Assembly (NCBI GenBank): GCA_020532085.1
Contig: JAJBAV010000027.1
Span: forward strand, 1 to 40,076
Direction of reading: 5' to 3'
DNA length: 40,076 bases
From: Candidatus Cloacimonadota bacterium
Lineage (GTDB): Bacteria; Cloacimonadota; Cloacimonadia; Cloacimonadales; Cloacimonadaceae
Shown in pieces: positions 27,086 to 36,442 of the stretch (position 1 is its first letter; each line of letters opens with the position of its first letter). The notes under the pieces were generated by a model, which saw nothing but the letters and a program-made list of their open reading frames with translations, made no database searches and had not been told where the DNA came from. The position numbers were made by a program, and so were the translations under genes.

Positions 27086-28426
27086 TCAGGCGTGCAGGTC
27101 CAGACCCAGGGTGTGTATCCTCTTGCTGAGGTTGGATTTGTCCATGCCCAATTGTTTCGCCGCCCGGGTTACGTTGTAGTCGTTGGCCCGCAGGTATTGG
27201 CTGATGATGCGGGCTTCGCACTGCCTCAGGTGTTCGCGCAGGGAACTCTGGTAGAGCTCGGCCGCCTCCAGCTCATCCGGCTGCGCCACAAGATCTTCCG
27301 GGTTTAAAACATCGCCTGAGGCAAAGATCACGGCGCGCTCCACACAGCTGCGGAGCTCGCGCACGTTTCCCTCCCATTTCTGTTCGCCCATCCAGTCCAG
27401 CGCCCGGCGCGATATCTCTTTGGGGGCCTGTTGGTTGCGCCGGCAAAAATCAGCCACGAAATGCCTGGCCAGGGGCGCGATGTCGCAGATCCGCTGGCGC
27501 AGGGGCGGGATGTGGATGTGGATGGCATTGAGGCGATAAAAGAGGTCTTCGCGGAACGTTCCGGCGCGGATGGCGTCCTGCAGGTCCTGGTTGGAGGCAC
27601 TGAGGATGCGGGCGTTGGAGCTTCCCACCTTGCCGCCTATCCTTTGGATCTCGCCTTCGGAAAGGACGCGGAGCAGTTTGGCCTGCACTCCGGCGGGCAA
27701 TTCCCCCACCTCATCCAGGAAGAGGGAGGTGTTTTGGGCAAATTCAAAATAACCTTTGAATGCTGAAACAGCGCCGGTGAAAGCGCCTTTTTCATAGCCA
27801 AAGAGCTCCGCTTCAAAGAGTTCCCGCGGCACAGAGGCGCAATTGATGCTTACCAGTTCGCGGGTGCCAAACTTGCCCAGGCGGTGAATGGCGCGCACGG
27901 CCAGTTCCTTGCCCACGCCGGTTTCGCCGGTAACGAGGACGGGGGTGTCAAATTTGGCCGCGGCGCTGATGGCGGTAAAGACCTTTTCCATTTGGGCGGA
28001 AACCCCCACCATGCCGATGGCGGCCTGTTCCAGGTGGCGCAATTGCCTTTCCTGCAATATCTTGTTGTTCAGATTGGCGATCCGCAGCAGCAGATGTTCC
28101 GGCTCGACGGGCTTTTCGATGAAATCCGTGGCACCCTGCCTGATGGCGCGCACCACATCAGGGATGTGGCCGGATCCTGAGATCATCAGAATGGTCATGC
28201 GGGGATATTTTTCCCGCACCTCGTCCAGCAGGTTGAAACCATCCATGAGCGCGGGAAAACAGAGGTCGAGCATCATGATGTCGAAACCGCTTTGCTGCAA
28301 GGCCTGGCGCGCCCCCAGGGTATCGAGGGCGAGGGCGACCTCGTAGCCATTTTGGCGCAGAAGATCACCCACCAGCCGGCAAAAGACGGAATCGTCATCC
28401 GCCAGCAGGATCCTGGCCCTATCCAT
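27086..28426 (-). CDS. NtrC-family sigma-54-dependent response regulator, 446 aa
   Basis: Receiver domain (residues 1-120) with LLADDDSV and phospho-acceptor Asp in MMLDLCFP. AAA+ domain (about 135-365) with Walker A GETGVGKE, the sigma-54-contacting GAFTGA loop, Walker B SLFLDEVGE and the arginine-finger region FREDLFYRLN. C-terminal Fis-type helix-turn-helix (about 405-446), YNVTRAAKQLGMDKSNLSKR. It therefore activates sigma-54 promoters when phosphorylated, most likely by the overlapping kinase. ATG 28424-28426 is chosen; a GTG three codons earlier is possible. The gene overlaps the kinase stop by 8 bases. Confidence 0.93.
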   Translation of the reverse strand: MDRARILLADDDSVFCRLVGDLLRQNGYEVALALDTLGARQALQQSGFDIMMLDLCFPALMDGFNLLDEVREKYPRMTILMISGSGHIPDVVRAIRQGATDFIEKPVEPEHLLLRIANLNNKILQERQLRHLEQAAIGMVGVSAQMEKVFTAISAAAKFDTPVLVTGETGVGKELAVRAIHRLGKFGTRELVSINCASVPRELFEAELFGYEKGAFTGAVSAFKGYFEFAQNTSLFLDEVGELPAGVQAKLLRVLSEGEIQRIGGKVGSSNARILSASNQDLQDAIRAGTFREDLFYRLNAIHIHIPPLRQRICDIAPLARHFVADFCRRNQQAPKEISRRALDWMGEQKWEGNVRELRSCVERAVIFASGDVLNPEDLVAQPDELEAAELYQSSLREHLRQCEARIISQYLRANDYNVTRAAKQLGMDKSNLSKRIHTLGLDLHA

Positions 28427-30890
28427 CCGCTTCACCCTTCAACCAAAAAGTCACCACAGTGCCCACCCCTTCCTCGCTCTGAACAAGGATGGAGCCGCCC
28501 ATCGAGGCGATGATCTTTTTGGTTTCGGGCAGTCCGATGCCGGTGCCGCTGTCCTTGGTGGTGAAAAAGGGTTGCCAAATCTCTTCCAAATACTTGGCCG
28601 GTATGCCTTTGCCGCTGTCCTCCACTTCGATCATCACGCTCTGTTTGCCGCTCGGGCCGGAGTGGTTGGGAAATCTTTTCACACTGAGGTGCAGGGTCCC
28701 ACCCTCCGGCATGGCGTCAAGGGCGTTGTTGATCCCGTTGCCCAGCGCTTCTTCGAAACGGATCGGCTCGATCCAGGCTTCCACGGAGGAGAGGTCCCAG
28801 TTTTTGATCAGCTTGATCTTCGCCGGGATGGTGAGGCGCTCCAGGCAGTGTTCCACAGAGGGGATGATGTCCTGCAGCTTGAGCTCATAATCCTTGAGCT
28901 CGGTGAAGCGCTGGAAGGCGTGGGTGAAGATGCGGATCTGTTCTATTTCGCTGCGGATGATATCCGTATATTTCAGCTGGTTGTCGTCCAGCCCATCCGC
29001 CTGTAACGGCTTCAGGGCCAGAATGATGTTGGTGATGTGACGTCTTACGTTGTGGGAGAGCCTGCGGGCGGTATCAGCCCAGGCCAGGGTGGCCGAGGCG
29101 TCTTCAGGCGCGGGGAGGTCAGGTTGGGCTGTGATCAGAAACCTGGTGCTCAGGCCCCGCAATTTCTGAACCTGAATGTTGTGTTGAAGCTTTTCGCGGC
29201 CCAACTGCAGAGGGCGGTTCAGAACCGCGGCGCCGTGGGCTGAAAAATCAGGCAACAAGGCGGCCAACTCTGGATAGAGGCGGGAAAGCGACTTCAGGTC
29301 TCCGGGCGGCAGATTGCCGTTTTCATCTTTCACCAGGCCTAGCAAATAGTCATTCATGTGGATGATCCTATCCTGTGAAGCCATCAGGATCGCGCCCTGG
29401 CTGAGGTTGTTGATGGCCATCAGGAATACGCGGCGGCGGTGATAGATGTGGATGAGCAGCAGGATCAGCGTTAGCAGCAGCAATAACGTGAGATAGGCCA
29501 GATTCGCCTGGATGAAGCGCGCGAACAGCTGCCCCAGAGGCAGGCGCCGGTATTGGTAATAGCGGACCTCAGCCCCGATGGTCAGCGCGATCTGCGGCGC
29601 TTTGCCAAAACCGGCGTTCACGATGTGGACACGGAAACTTTCATCCGGATTGAAAGGGTTGGCCAGCTCGGCCCGGGACTTGAGATCGCTGTTCAGGACC
29701 ACAAAACGGTTGTCCAGGGTTTGCACCAGGATCTCCTTGTTCCCGTCCAGATCGAGGTCCTCCACACCCCAAACGAAGCTGACGGGATCGCGGAAATTGT
29801 GGCGGACCTCCCGGAACTGCTCGTCGAGAACGATGAGCGGGGAATTCAAGGCGGCCAGCAGAATCAGTTTGCGGCCCCTGCCGTCCATCAAATTGTATAT
29901 GGCTTCCGGGTTGTTGGCTTCCAGATTGCCGTTCAGCGACCAGGTTGACCTCTGCGTGAACCTGGTCCCGGTCCAGTTCAGCCATTTCACGCAATTTTGC
30001 ACCTCGGCGTTGCCTTTGGTGGAACAAACGGCCAGGATCTCTTTTGTGCCGTCCTCGTCCACGTCGTCGGAGGCCAGCAACACCTGGCTGTACCCTTCGT
30101 TAACCAGTTCATGGTGAAGCAGTTGGCCCCTGGCATCGAGCACCATCAACCAGGAATGGGAGTCGTCCATGCCCCGCAGTTCGCGGTTGGTGTTTTTATA
30201 GGCGATGGTGCCGCAGACCAGTTCCTTGTCGCCATCCCCGTCAAAATCGTCACAGAGCAGGGATGCGATGCTGGTTGTGATGTCAAAGCGCCATTTCACA
30301 GCGCCGCTGTCAAAATCGTAGACCACCAGGCCGCGGGGGTTCACGGTGTAGGCATCCTGGGCCAGACAGACCAATTCGGGCCTGCCATCGTTGTCGATGT
30401 CCTCCAGCAGATTGGGAAAGAGGGTCCCGTACCATTCGAAGTCCGGGCGGTTGATCAGCGAATCCGTGCGGGCTATGGCCGCGAAGGCCTTGTCCTCGCG
30501 TTTGAGCATGTTTTCCCAGATGTAGTGATAGCCGTGGACGGTGGTGGCTTTTTGGTCGTTGACGCTGAGGAACATCCACCTGTTTTGGTTGCGGGGATCG
30601 GTGAGCACCGTGACGCCGCGCAGAGGTTGGGAGAAGTTGATCTGGGAAATGTCTTTGCCGATCTGGTCGCGCACCAGCAGCATGTGGATATTGGTGCCCT
30701 GCGGCGCGGCGGAGAGCAGATGGTCGTAGTTGTTGCCGGAGAGGTCGCCAAAGGCCCAGTTGTAGGACACATCCCTCCTGGGGGTTACTTGGCCGGGACC
30801 CAGCTCGTGAGTATTGAAACTGCGGCTGTAACGGCAGCTCGGGATGCCCAGAGCAACCAATCCGGCCACCAGTACCAAAAACTTTTTCAT
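28419..30890 (-). CDS. Sensor histidine kinase with FG-GAP/VCBS sensor domain, 823 aa
   Basis: A signal peptide (residues 1-19) ends in SC, possibly a lipobox. A large exported part (about 20-460) carries four Ca-type FG-GAP motifs, DIDNDGRPEL (165), DFDGDGDKEL (213), DVDEDGTKEI (275) and DLDLDGNKEI (382), as in integrin-like beta-propellers. A membrane helix (about 464-484) follows, then a PAS-like region, the H box ARRLSHNVRRHIT (about 610), N box EALGNGINNALDAM (about 718), G1 VEDSGKGIP, and G2 DSGTGIGLPE. A beta-propeller as kinase sensor is uncommon and suggests detection of a polymer or surface ligand. It is co-transcribed with, and overlaps, the NtrC-type regulator. Confidence 0.9.
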   Translation of the reverse strand: MKKFLVLVAGLVALGIPSCRYSRSFNTHELGPGQVTPRRDVSYNWAFGDLSGNNYDHLLSAAPQGTNIHMLLVRDQIGKDISQINFSQPLRGVTVLTDPRNQNRWMFLSVNDQKATTVHGYHYIWENMLKREDKAFAAIARTDSLINRPDFEWYGTLFPNLLEDIDNDGRPELVCLAQDAYTVNPRGLVVYDFDSGAVKWRFDITTSIASLLCDDFDGDGDKELVCGTIAYKNTNRELRGMDDSHSWLMVLDARGQLLHHELVNEGYSQVLLASDDVDEDGTKEILAVCSTKGNAEVQNCVKWLNWTGTRFTQRSTWSLNGNLEANNPEAIYNLMDGRGRKLILLAALNSPLIVLDEQFREVRHNFRDPVSFVWGVEDLDLDGNKEILVQTLDNRFVVLNSDLKSRAELANPFNPDESFRVHIVNAGFGKAPQIALTIGAEVRYYQYRRLPLGQLFARFIQANLAYLTLLLLLTLILLLIHIYHRRRVFLMAINNLSQGAILMASQDRIIHMNDYLLGLVKDENGNLPPGDLKSLSRLYPELAALLPDFSAHGAAVLNRPLQLGREKLQHNIQVQKLRGLSTRFLITAQPDLPAPEDASATLAWADTARRLSHNVRRHITNIILALKPLQADGLDDNQLKYTDIIRSEIEQIRIFTHAFQRFTELKDYELKLQDIIPSVEHCLERLTIPAKIKLIKNWDLSSVEAWIEPIRFEEALGNGINNALDAMPEGGTLHLSVKRFPNHSGPSGKQSVMIEVEDSGKGIPAKYLEEIWQPFFTTKDSGTGIGLPETKKIIASMGGSILVQSEEGVGTVVTFWLKGEADG

Positions 30891-30918
30891 ACTTCCCCAA
30901 ATTAATTTTATTGAGGCC

Positions 30919-30945
30919 AGTCTAATTCACTTCCCCGCCTGTCAA
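30919..30945 (-). promoter_or_regulatory. Putative promoter of the two-component pair
   Basis: On the minus strand TTGACA (30945-30940) and TAGACT (30924-30919) are 15 bases apart, 29 bases before the kinase ATG. The spacing is short, so confidence is limited. Confidence 0.35.
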
Positions 30946-31123
30946 GCAAAATAATCGGCTGATTTCCCGGTTCGGGCACGGCCGGGAGATTCTGCTTGAC
31001 AGAGATGCGATGCGGCAAAAATGGGAAAGTCGGTCCGGATGCGCGCTGGAACTATTCCCCGGTTGAATTTGGGGACGCCTTCGGGCTGTTGATAAAAATA
31101 CACAAAAGAAATTAGGAGCCTTG

Positions 31124-31834
31124 ATGCCCTCCATCGCGGATAATCTGAACAGGGAGCGGAAAAAGATAGAGCAAACGCTGCAGAGATGCGGCCGGACGGC
31201 CTCGGAGGTGACTCTTGTGGCCGTCACCAAGACCCATCCGGTGGAGGTGGTGGAAGAGGCTTTGCGCCTGGGCATCCGCCATATCGGCGAAAACAAGGTG
31301 CAGGAAGCCCTGCGCAAGATACCCCTGCTGAGCGTGCCGCCACAGGGATTTCACTTCATCGGCCACCTGCAATCCAACAAGATCAACAACCTCCTGAGCC
31401 TGAATCCCTTGCTGATCCATTCTGTGGACAGCCTGCACATCGCCCGGGAACTGAACCGCTCGCTGGGCCGCAAAAACCTGATTCAGGACATCCTGGTGCA
31501 GGTGAACACCACGGCCGAAACCAGCAAAAGCGGTGTGAGCCTGGCCAACGCGGAGGAAATGATCTGGCAGATCGCGGCCCTGCCCTGCCTGCGCGTGCGA
31601 GGCCTGATGACCATCGGTTTGATGAGCATCGACGCGGAACGAACCCGGCCCTATTTCCGCCAACTGCGGGAACTTTTCGACCAGCTCAGCCGCCAAAACA
31701 TCCCCGGGGTGGAACTTAAACACCTCTCCATGGGCATGAGCGACGATTTCGAGGTGGCGCTGGAAGAAGGCTCAAACATGCTGCGGCTGGGTTCCGCGCT
31801 GTTTGGCCAAAGGACCCCCGGAGGCGCGCAGTGA
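31124..31834 (+). CDS. yggS: Pyridoxal-phosphate homeostasis protein (YggS/PROSC family)
   Basis: A PLP-binding TIM-barrel protein that buffers free pyridoxal phosphate. The PLP-lysine motif is LVAVTKTHP (residues 31-39). Further family features are GENKVQEAL, FHFIGHLQSNKI, HSVDSLHIA, VNTTAETSKSGVS, RGLMTIG, LSMGMSDDFEVALEEGSNML and RLGSALFG. The length of 236 residues is normal. I use ATG 31124 with AGGAG five bases upstream. It opens the rightward operon and overlaps the next gene by four bases. Confidence 0.94.
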   Translation: MPSIADNLNRERKKIEQTLQRCGRTASEVTLVAVTKTHPVEVVEEALRLGIRHIGENKVQEALRKIPLLSVPPQGFHFIGHLQSNKINNLLSLNPLLIHSVDSLHIARELNRSLGRKNLIQDILVQVNTTAETSKSGVSLANAEEMIWQIAALPCLRVRGLMTIGLMSIDAERTRPYFRQLRELFDQLSRQNIPGVELKHLSMGMSDDFEVALEEGSNMLRLGSALFGQRTPGGAQ

Positions 31835-32475
31835 ACTTTCTGATCATCGCCCTGATCATCGTTTTGGCCTATTTCTACGGCTGCTTTTCCACCGCGCGGA
31901 TGCTCACCAAAACCTTTCGCTCGCTCAACATCCACAAAGTGGGCACCGGCCTGGCCGACACCGAAAACATCTACACCCACGTGAGCCGCCCCATGGGCGT
32001 TCTGGTGGGCGCGCTGGACATCATGAAAGCCCTGCTTTTCCTGCTGGTGGCAGAGCTGCTGTTGAAACTGCTGGATGCCTACAGCCCCATCGCCGGCGGA
32101 GAACTGCTGTATCACAGAAACGTGATGCTGCTCTATGGACTGGCGATGCTGGTGGGACACTGTTTGCCGGTAACCCACAGATTCAAGGGCGGGCGCGGGA
32201 TCTTCACCTACACCGGCTATCTGCTCTATTTCACGCCCTGGCCCATGCTGATCGCGCTTGTTTTGGCCTGGTTGATCGTGGTTATCTGGAAGCAGATCCG
32301 CTTCGCCCAATATGTGATCGTGATCCTGCCGGTGCTGCTCACCCACGTTTTCTACGCCTTTTTCCCCGGCATCCGGGAAGAACTGCCCGGCTCCTTTGTG
32401 GCCATCATTTGGGGCATCGCCATCCTGATGGGGGCGCTGAACTTCGCCGTCTCCAAAAAACTGGGGGAATTGTAA
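31831..32475 (+). CDS. PlsY-like glycerol-3-phosphate acyltransferase, diverged, 214 aa
   Basis: A polytopic membrane protein with five or six hydrophobic helices. The third PlsY motif is clear, GHCLPVTHRFKGGRGI (near residues 105-120), corresponding to the canonical GH..PVF..FKGGKG-type site. The first motif (usually GSGNxGATN, here VGTGLADTENIY) is strongly altered, and the second has no counterpart. Classical PlsY transfers acyl from acyl phosphate to glycerol 3-phosphate. With the altered first motif its substrate may differ. It overlaps yggS by four bases (ATGA) and the PAP2 gene by one (TAATG). Confidence 0.75.
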   Translation: MNFLIIALIIVLAYFYGCFSTARMLTKTFRSLNIHKVGTGLADTENIYTHVSRPMGVLVGALDIMKALLFLLVAELLLKLLDAYSPIAGGELLYHRNVMLLYGLAMLVGHCLPVTHRFKGGRGIFTYTGYLLYFTPWPMLIALVLAWLIVVIWKQIRFAQYVIVILPVLLTHVFYAFFPGIREELPGSFVAIIWGIAILMGALNFAVSKKLGEL

Positions 32476-33428
32476 TGCCCGCCAGGCCCCGGCAAAACAA
32501 GATCCCTCAACCGGTCCGCAGCGTCCCGGGGCCGCGCCCGCTGCTGAGCGCGATCGACAAGATCACCCTGGCCTACTGCGCCTGGATCGTTATCTACATG
32601 ACGTTCGGCATCTTTCTGGGCCGGGCCAGCCAACCCGGGATCCATTTGCCCCGGCATCTGCTGATCGCGGGGCTGGTGGTGCTGCTGGCCTGGACCGAGA
32701 GCAGGATGGAGCTCTCAGCCAAACCCATGCTGCTCAAGGCCTTGCGCTTCTTCCACGGCATCTACCCGGTGGTCCTGTTCACCTATTTTTACAGCTCGCT
32801 GCACTCCGTTAGCCTGATCATCTTTCCCGAATGGCTGGATCCTTGGTTCATGGACCTGGACAGCAGGATCTGGGGTTACCTGCCTTCCCTGGAATGGGGA
32901 CGGAGGTACAGCCAGCCGTTCTTTCAGGAACTGTTCCACTTCGCCTATTTCTGCTACTACCCCATGATCGGCGGCCTGCCCCTGTACCTCTATCTCAAAA
33001 ACAGGCCTGCTTTCCGGGAGCTGATCTTCAACCTCACCTTCGTGTTTTACGCCTGTTACGTTTTCTACAGCCTCTTCCCTGTGGTGGGAGGCCGTTTCCA
33101 CACCGAATCCTACCAACTTTCCCAGTCCTTCCGGGGCGGGCTGTTCACCCACATCATGGCTTTCATTTACAACCGCAGCAGCCATTGGGGCGGCGCTTTT
33201 CCCAGTTCCCACGTGGCCATCGCCGTCGTGCTCACCATCGCGGCGCTGAAATTCACCCGCAGATGGGGATACGTGTTTGCCGTGGTCTCCGTTTTCCTCT
33301 CCGTCGCCACCGTCTATTGCCACTATCACTGGTTCGTGGACGCCGTGGCCGGATTGTTCACCGGAATTCTGGGCTATTTTGCCGCAAACTGGACCCGCCA
33401 CCAACTGGAGGTTGACCAAGTATCATGA
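32475..33428 (+). CDS. PAP2-superfamily membrane phosphatase/phosphotransferase, 317 aa
   Basis: Six or so hydrophobic helices. The PAP2 signature appears as GGAFPSSHVAIAVV (the PSGH-type motif, near residue 240) and CHYHWFVDAVAG (the H-x3-D motif, near 280), in the style of the PAP2_3/Aur1-type subgroup. The first, K-x6-RP motif is not evident; GRRYSQPF near residue 140 may be its counterpart. These enzymes remove phosphate from or transfer head groups on lipids such as phosphatidate or prenyl diphosphates. Placement after a PlsY-like gene fits a lipid role. ATG 32475 overlaps the plsY-like stop, and the end overlaps the PorV-like start by four bases. Confidence 0.82.
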   Translation: MPARPRQNKIPQPVRSVPGPRPLLSAIDKITLAYCAWIVIYMTFGIFLGRASQPGIHLPRHLLIAGLVVLLAWTESRMELSAKPMLLKALRFFHGIYPVVLFTYFYSSLHSVSLIIFPEWLDPWFMDLDSRIWGYLPSLEWGRRYSQPFFQELFHFAYFCYYPMIGGLPLYLYLKNRPAFRELIFNLTFVFYACYVFYSLFPVVGGRFHTESYQLSQSFRGGLFTHIMAFIYNRSSHWGGAFPSSHVAIAVVLTIAALKFTRRWGYVFAVVSVFLSVATVYCHYHWFVDAVAGLFTGILGYFAANWTRHQLEVDQVS

Positions 33429-34465
33429 AAATCCTGCTCATTTTTGCCATAACCTTAATCTGCGCGGAACTTGCAGCCTACGGGGAAGCTCTGCCCATCA
33501 CCTCCTTCGACTACGGAACCCCGGAAAACAGCGTCTCCCCCACCGCCATCGGCATGGGCTGCCTGAATGTGACCAACGCCAGCGATTTCTATGCCAGCTA
33601 CTCCAATCCCGCGCTGCTGGGCGCCAACGACTACAGCCTGGTCTCGGCTTCGTTCCGGGTGAAGGGCGACGAGGACATGACGATCGCGGAGGCGGCCCAG
33701 TTCAGCAACGTGCTGCGGCCCAGCCAGTTCAAATACGTCACCGTGGTGGCCAAACAAACTGCCTGGACCTATCAGCCCGTGGCCGCCCTCAATATCATAG
33801 AAAACCCTGATCCAGCCTGGCCGCACAACCCGTCCGGTTACCGCTATCTGGACTATCAGCTGGACAAGTGGCAGATCACCCTCGCCAGCAGCGACGATTC
33901 CTGGCGCCCCATCCGCTTTGGCCTCAACGCCAAATACCTCACCGGCCGGCTGGTGTACCTGCGATCCGCTCGGCCGGACACCACTTTCATCGACACCAAG
34001 GTGAGGGGTTTTTCCACCGATCTGGGCCTCACCCTGCAAACTGGCAGCTTCACTTTTGGGCTGGTTTCCACCGACCTGCTTTCCCGGCTGTGGTGGGATT
34101 GGGGCTACAACTCGGTGCCCCTGCAAAGCCGCCTGGCCTTTGGCGCCCAATACGGCACGGAATACCTCACCGTGAGCGGGGGAGTTCAGGGCCGGCTTTC
34201 CAAAACCCCGGACACCACCTACCATCTGGGCCTGCAGTACCTTTGGGATTGGCAGGGCGGCGCTTCCGACCAGGGCGACTCCCAGGCCCTCACCGCCAGG
34301 ATCGGCCTTTACAGCCGCGACTTCAGCGGAACGGACAACATCAACTACACCCTCGGCGCCGGTTACAACTACAAGGTCTTCCGCTTCGACTTTGCCCTGA
34401 ACAACAAAGGCCTGAAGCTGAGGGACAGCGAATACCTCTTTTCCCTGGGAGTGGGATTGCCTTAG
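33425..34465 (+). CDS. PorV/PorQ-like outer-membrane beta-barrel protein, 346 aa
   Basis: An N-terminal signal peptide (residues 1-21) is followed by ITSFDYGTPENSVSPTAIGM and NVTNASDFYASYSNPALLGA. This glycine-rich stretch with an xxYxNPAxL motif is the hallmark of PorV/PorQ and related FadL-type barrels. The rest alternates amphipathic strands with aromatic girdles and ends in LFSLGVGLP. In Bacteroidota relatives such proteins act in type IX secretion; no other type IX genes are in this window. The start overlaps the PAP2 stop (ATGA). Confidence 0.8.
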   Translation: MKILLIFAITLICAELAAYGEALPITSFDYGTPENSVSPTAIGMGCLNVTNASDFYASYSNPALLGANDYSLVSASFRVKGDEDMTIAEAAQFSNVLRPSQFKYVTVVAKQTAWTYQPVAALNIIENPDPAWPHNPSGYRYLDYQLDKWQITLASSDDSWRPIRFGLNAKYLTGRLVYLRSARPDTTFIDTKVRGFSTDLGLTLQTGSFTFGLVSTDLLSRLWWDWGYNSVPLQSRLAFGAQYGTEYLTVSGGVQGRLSKTPDTTYHLGLQYLWDWQGGASDQGDSQALTARIGLYSRDFSGTDNINYTLGAGYNYKVFRFDFALNNKGLKLRDSEYLFSLGVGLP

Positions 34466-34468
34466 GCC

Positions 34469-36442
34469 ATGGGCGGGCTCAGCTTCCTCAATTCCGGCCT
34501 GCTGCTCTTCACCGCGGCCACCGTTTTGCCTCTGCTGATCTGGCTGTTGGCCAAAAAGAAGCCCAAACGGGTGGTCTTTCCCTCCCTCCGTTTCATCAAG
34601 GCCGGTCAGGAAGAGGAGAAGAAGCGCACCCGCCTCAAAAACATCCTCCTCCTCATCATCCGCATGCTCATCATCCTGCTGGTAACCCTGGCCACCACCC
34701 GCCCGCTGCTCCGCTCATCCCGCCTCAAACCTTCATCCAACCATCCTCCCACCGCCCTCGCCATCCTGCTGGACACTTCCTACAGCATGGACTATGTGGA
34801 GGATTCCCGCAGCGATCTGGACCGGGCCCGGGACGCCCTCAAAAAGATCGCCGCCCTCTGCGATCCGGAGGACCGAGTGATCCTGGTAACTTCTGAGGAA
34901 AAATGGAACCGCCTGCACGCCCAGATCTATGCCGGCAGGCCGCCTTCCGAACTGATCGACCGGATCTCCACCACCTACACCCCCCTGCCCCTGCAGACCA
35001 TGCTGGAACTGGCAGAAGCCAAGCTGGCCGAAACCCAGCTGGCCAACCGCGAACTATACCTCATCACCGATGGCCAGAAACAGGATTATCCCGCCTCACC
35101 CGAAACCAGGCTGAACGTGATCAACATCGCCCCCGGCCGGGAACCGGCCAACCTGAGCTGTTCCAACGCCCGGGTGCTGCCGCAGTTGGTGGAAAGATCA
35201 CGCCGCCAGAGCATCGAGTTTCAGCTCACCAACCACGGCACCCAGCCCCAAGACGAGGTGCTGGTGAAAGTGGTGCTGGGCGAAGCCAAGGTGGCGGAGA
35301 AATTCGTGGCGCTGCCCGCGCGGCAGACGGTGAATCAGAGCATCTCCATCGACCTGAGGCAGGATGGCTGGCAGAGCGGTTATGTGGAAGTGGTGGACGA
35401 CCGTCTGGAGCAGGACAACCGCAGCTATTTTTCCTTCCCCTTCCAGCTGGCGCCCCGGGTGGCCGTGATCACCGGCGCGCAAGGCCTGCCCCTCTCCCTG
35501 AGGTCGCTGCTAAGCGTCTATGCCGGCAGCGGCGGCAGCGTCGACAGGCTGGATTCCAGCCAACTCAACCTTGCCCTGCTGGACAGCTACCAGACTTTGG
35601 TGTTCGTGGGTTCCGCACCCTACTCACCCAAACTGCGCGACATAGTGGCCAAACTAAGCGCCAGCGGTCGTGGCGCGCTTTTTTGCCTGGACGGAAACCT
35701 TTCGGCGGAATACCGCTCACTGCTGGGCGGGATCTTCGAAGTCAGCTTCGGCGCCTGGCAGAGCGAGCCCAAAACCATCGGCTACGTAAATCCCCAGCAC
35801 TACACCACCTCGCTGCTGGCGGGCAAGAACATCCGCTACAACGCGCTGGCGGAATACTGGAAACTCTCCGGGACCGGCGGGGCCACGCTGCTCAGCGGAG
35901 CCGGCGAGATCTTCGCCCTCGCCAAAAACAACTTTGTGCTCTGGAATTTCGATCCCGGCGACCAGCGCTCCACCTTTCTGCTGGACGCCGCCTTTGCCGT
36001 TTTCGCCTATCGCAGCCTGGAACACGCTGGCACGCTCATGGCCGCCGGTGAAAACCACCTCTTGGGCGATATTGTCAACGCCAGCGAAGTGATCCTCCCC
36101 AGCGGGCAAAACCTACAACTGGCCAGCCGCACCCATCTGCTGGAACAACCGGGCATCCACTCTCTGCTCCAGCCGGACGGTCCCGCCAAAGTGATCGCCG
36201 TGAACGCCCCGCGGCAGGAAAGCGAGTTTGAACCCATGGACTACAAAGGCCTCACCAATATCAGGCTGCTGGGGCCGGACTGGATCAAAACCCTCTTCCA
36301 CACACGCCTGGGCCACGACCTCTGGAAGATCCTCCTGGCCGCCGCGCTGCTGCTGGTGATCCTCGAACTCATCCTCGTGAAAAGCGAGGAACTGCGTCCC
36401 GCCACGGCGGCGCCCAACCCCGCAACTGGAAGTGAGACATGA
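34469..36442 (+). CDS. BatA-like membrane protein with von Willebrand A domain, 657 aa
   Basis: The N-terminus has the BatA two-helix arrangement (helices about 8-28 and 57-78, with KKPKRVVFPSLRFIK between). A vWA domain follows, with the metal-ion site DTSYSM (about 102-107) and LITDGQ (about 197). A long middle part of beta-rich character (about 215-610) and a C-terminal membrane helix (about 615-635) complete it. Bat proteins are linked with stress tolerance and with MoxR-type ATPases in other bacteria. No MoxR gene is adjacent here. The gap from the PorV-like gene is only three bases, and the stop overlaps dxs by four. Confidence 0.8.
   Translation: MGGLSFLNSGLLLFTAATVLPLLIWLLAKKKPKRVVFPSLRFIKAGQEEEKKRTRLKNILLLIIRMLIILLVTLATTRPLLRSSRLKPSSNHPPTALAILLDTSYSMDYVEDSRSDLDRARDALKKIAALCDPEDRVILVTSEEKWNRLHAQIYAGRPPSELIDRISTTYTPLPLQTMLELAEAKLAETQLANRELYLITDGQKQDYPASPETRLNVINIAPGREPANLSCSNARVLPQLVERSRRQSIEFQLTNHGTQPQDEVLVKVVLGEAKVAEKFVALPARQTVNQSISIDLRQDGWQSGYVEVVDDRLEQDNRSYFSFPFQLAPRVAVITGAQGLPLSLRSLLSVYAGSGGSVDRLDSSQLNLALLDSYQTLVFVGSAPYSPKLRDIVAKLSASGRGALFCLDGNLSAEYRSLLGGIFEVSFGAWQSEPKTIGYVNPQHYTTSLLAGKNIRYNALAEYWKLSGTGGATLLSGAGEIFALAKNNFVLWNFDPGDQRSTFLLDAAFAVFAYRSLEHAGTLMAAGENHLLGDIVNASEVILPSGQNLQLASRTHLLEQPGIHSLLQPDGPAKVIAVNAPRQESEFEPMDYKGLTNIRLLGPDWIKTLFHTRLGHDLWKILLAAALLLVILELILVKSEELRPATAAPNPATGSET

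Noticed and set aside
31803-32474. Extension of the PAP2 frame upstream through the PlsY-like gene
   Set aside because: The upstream residues are His/Arg/Gly-rich out-of-frame sequence; the ATG at 32475 overlaps the previous stop as elsewhere in the operon.
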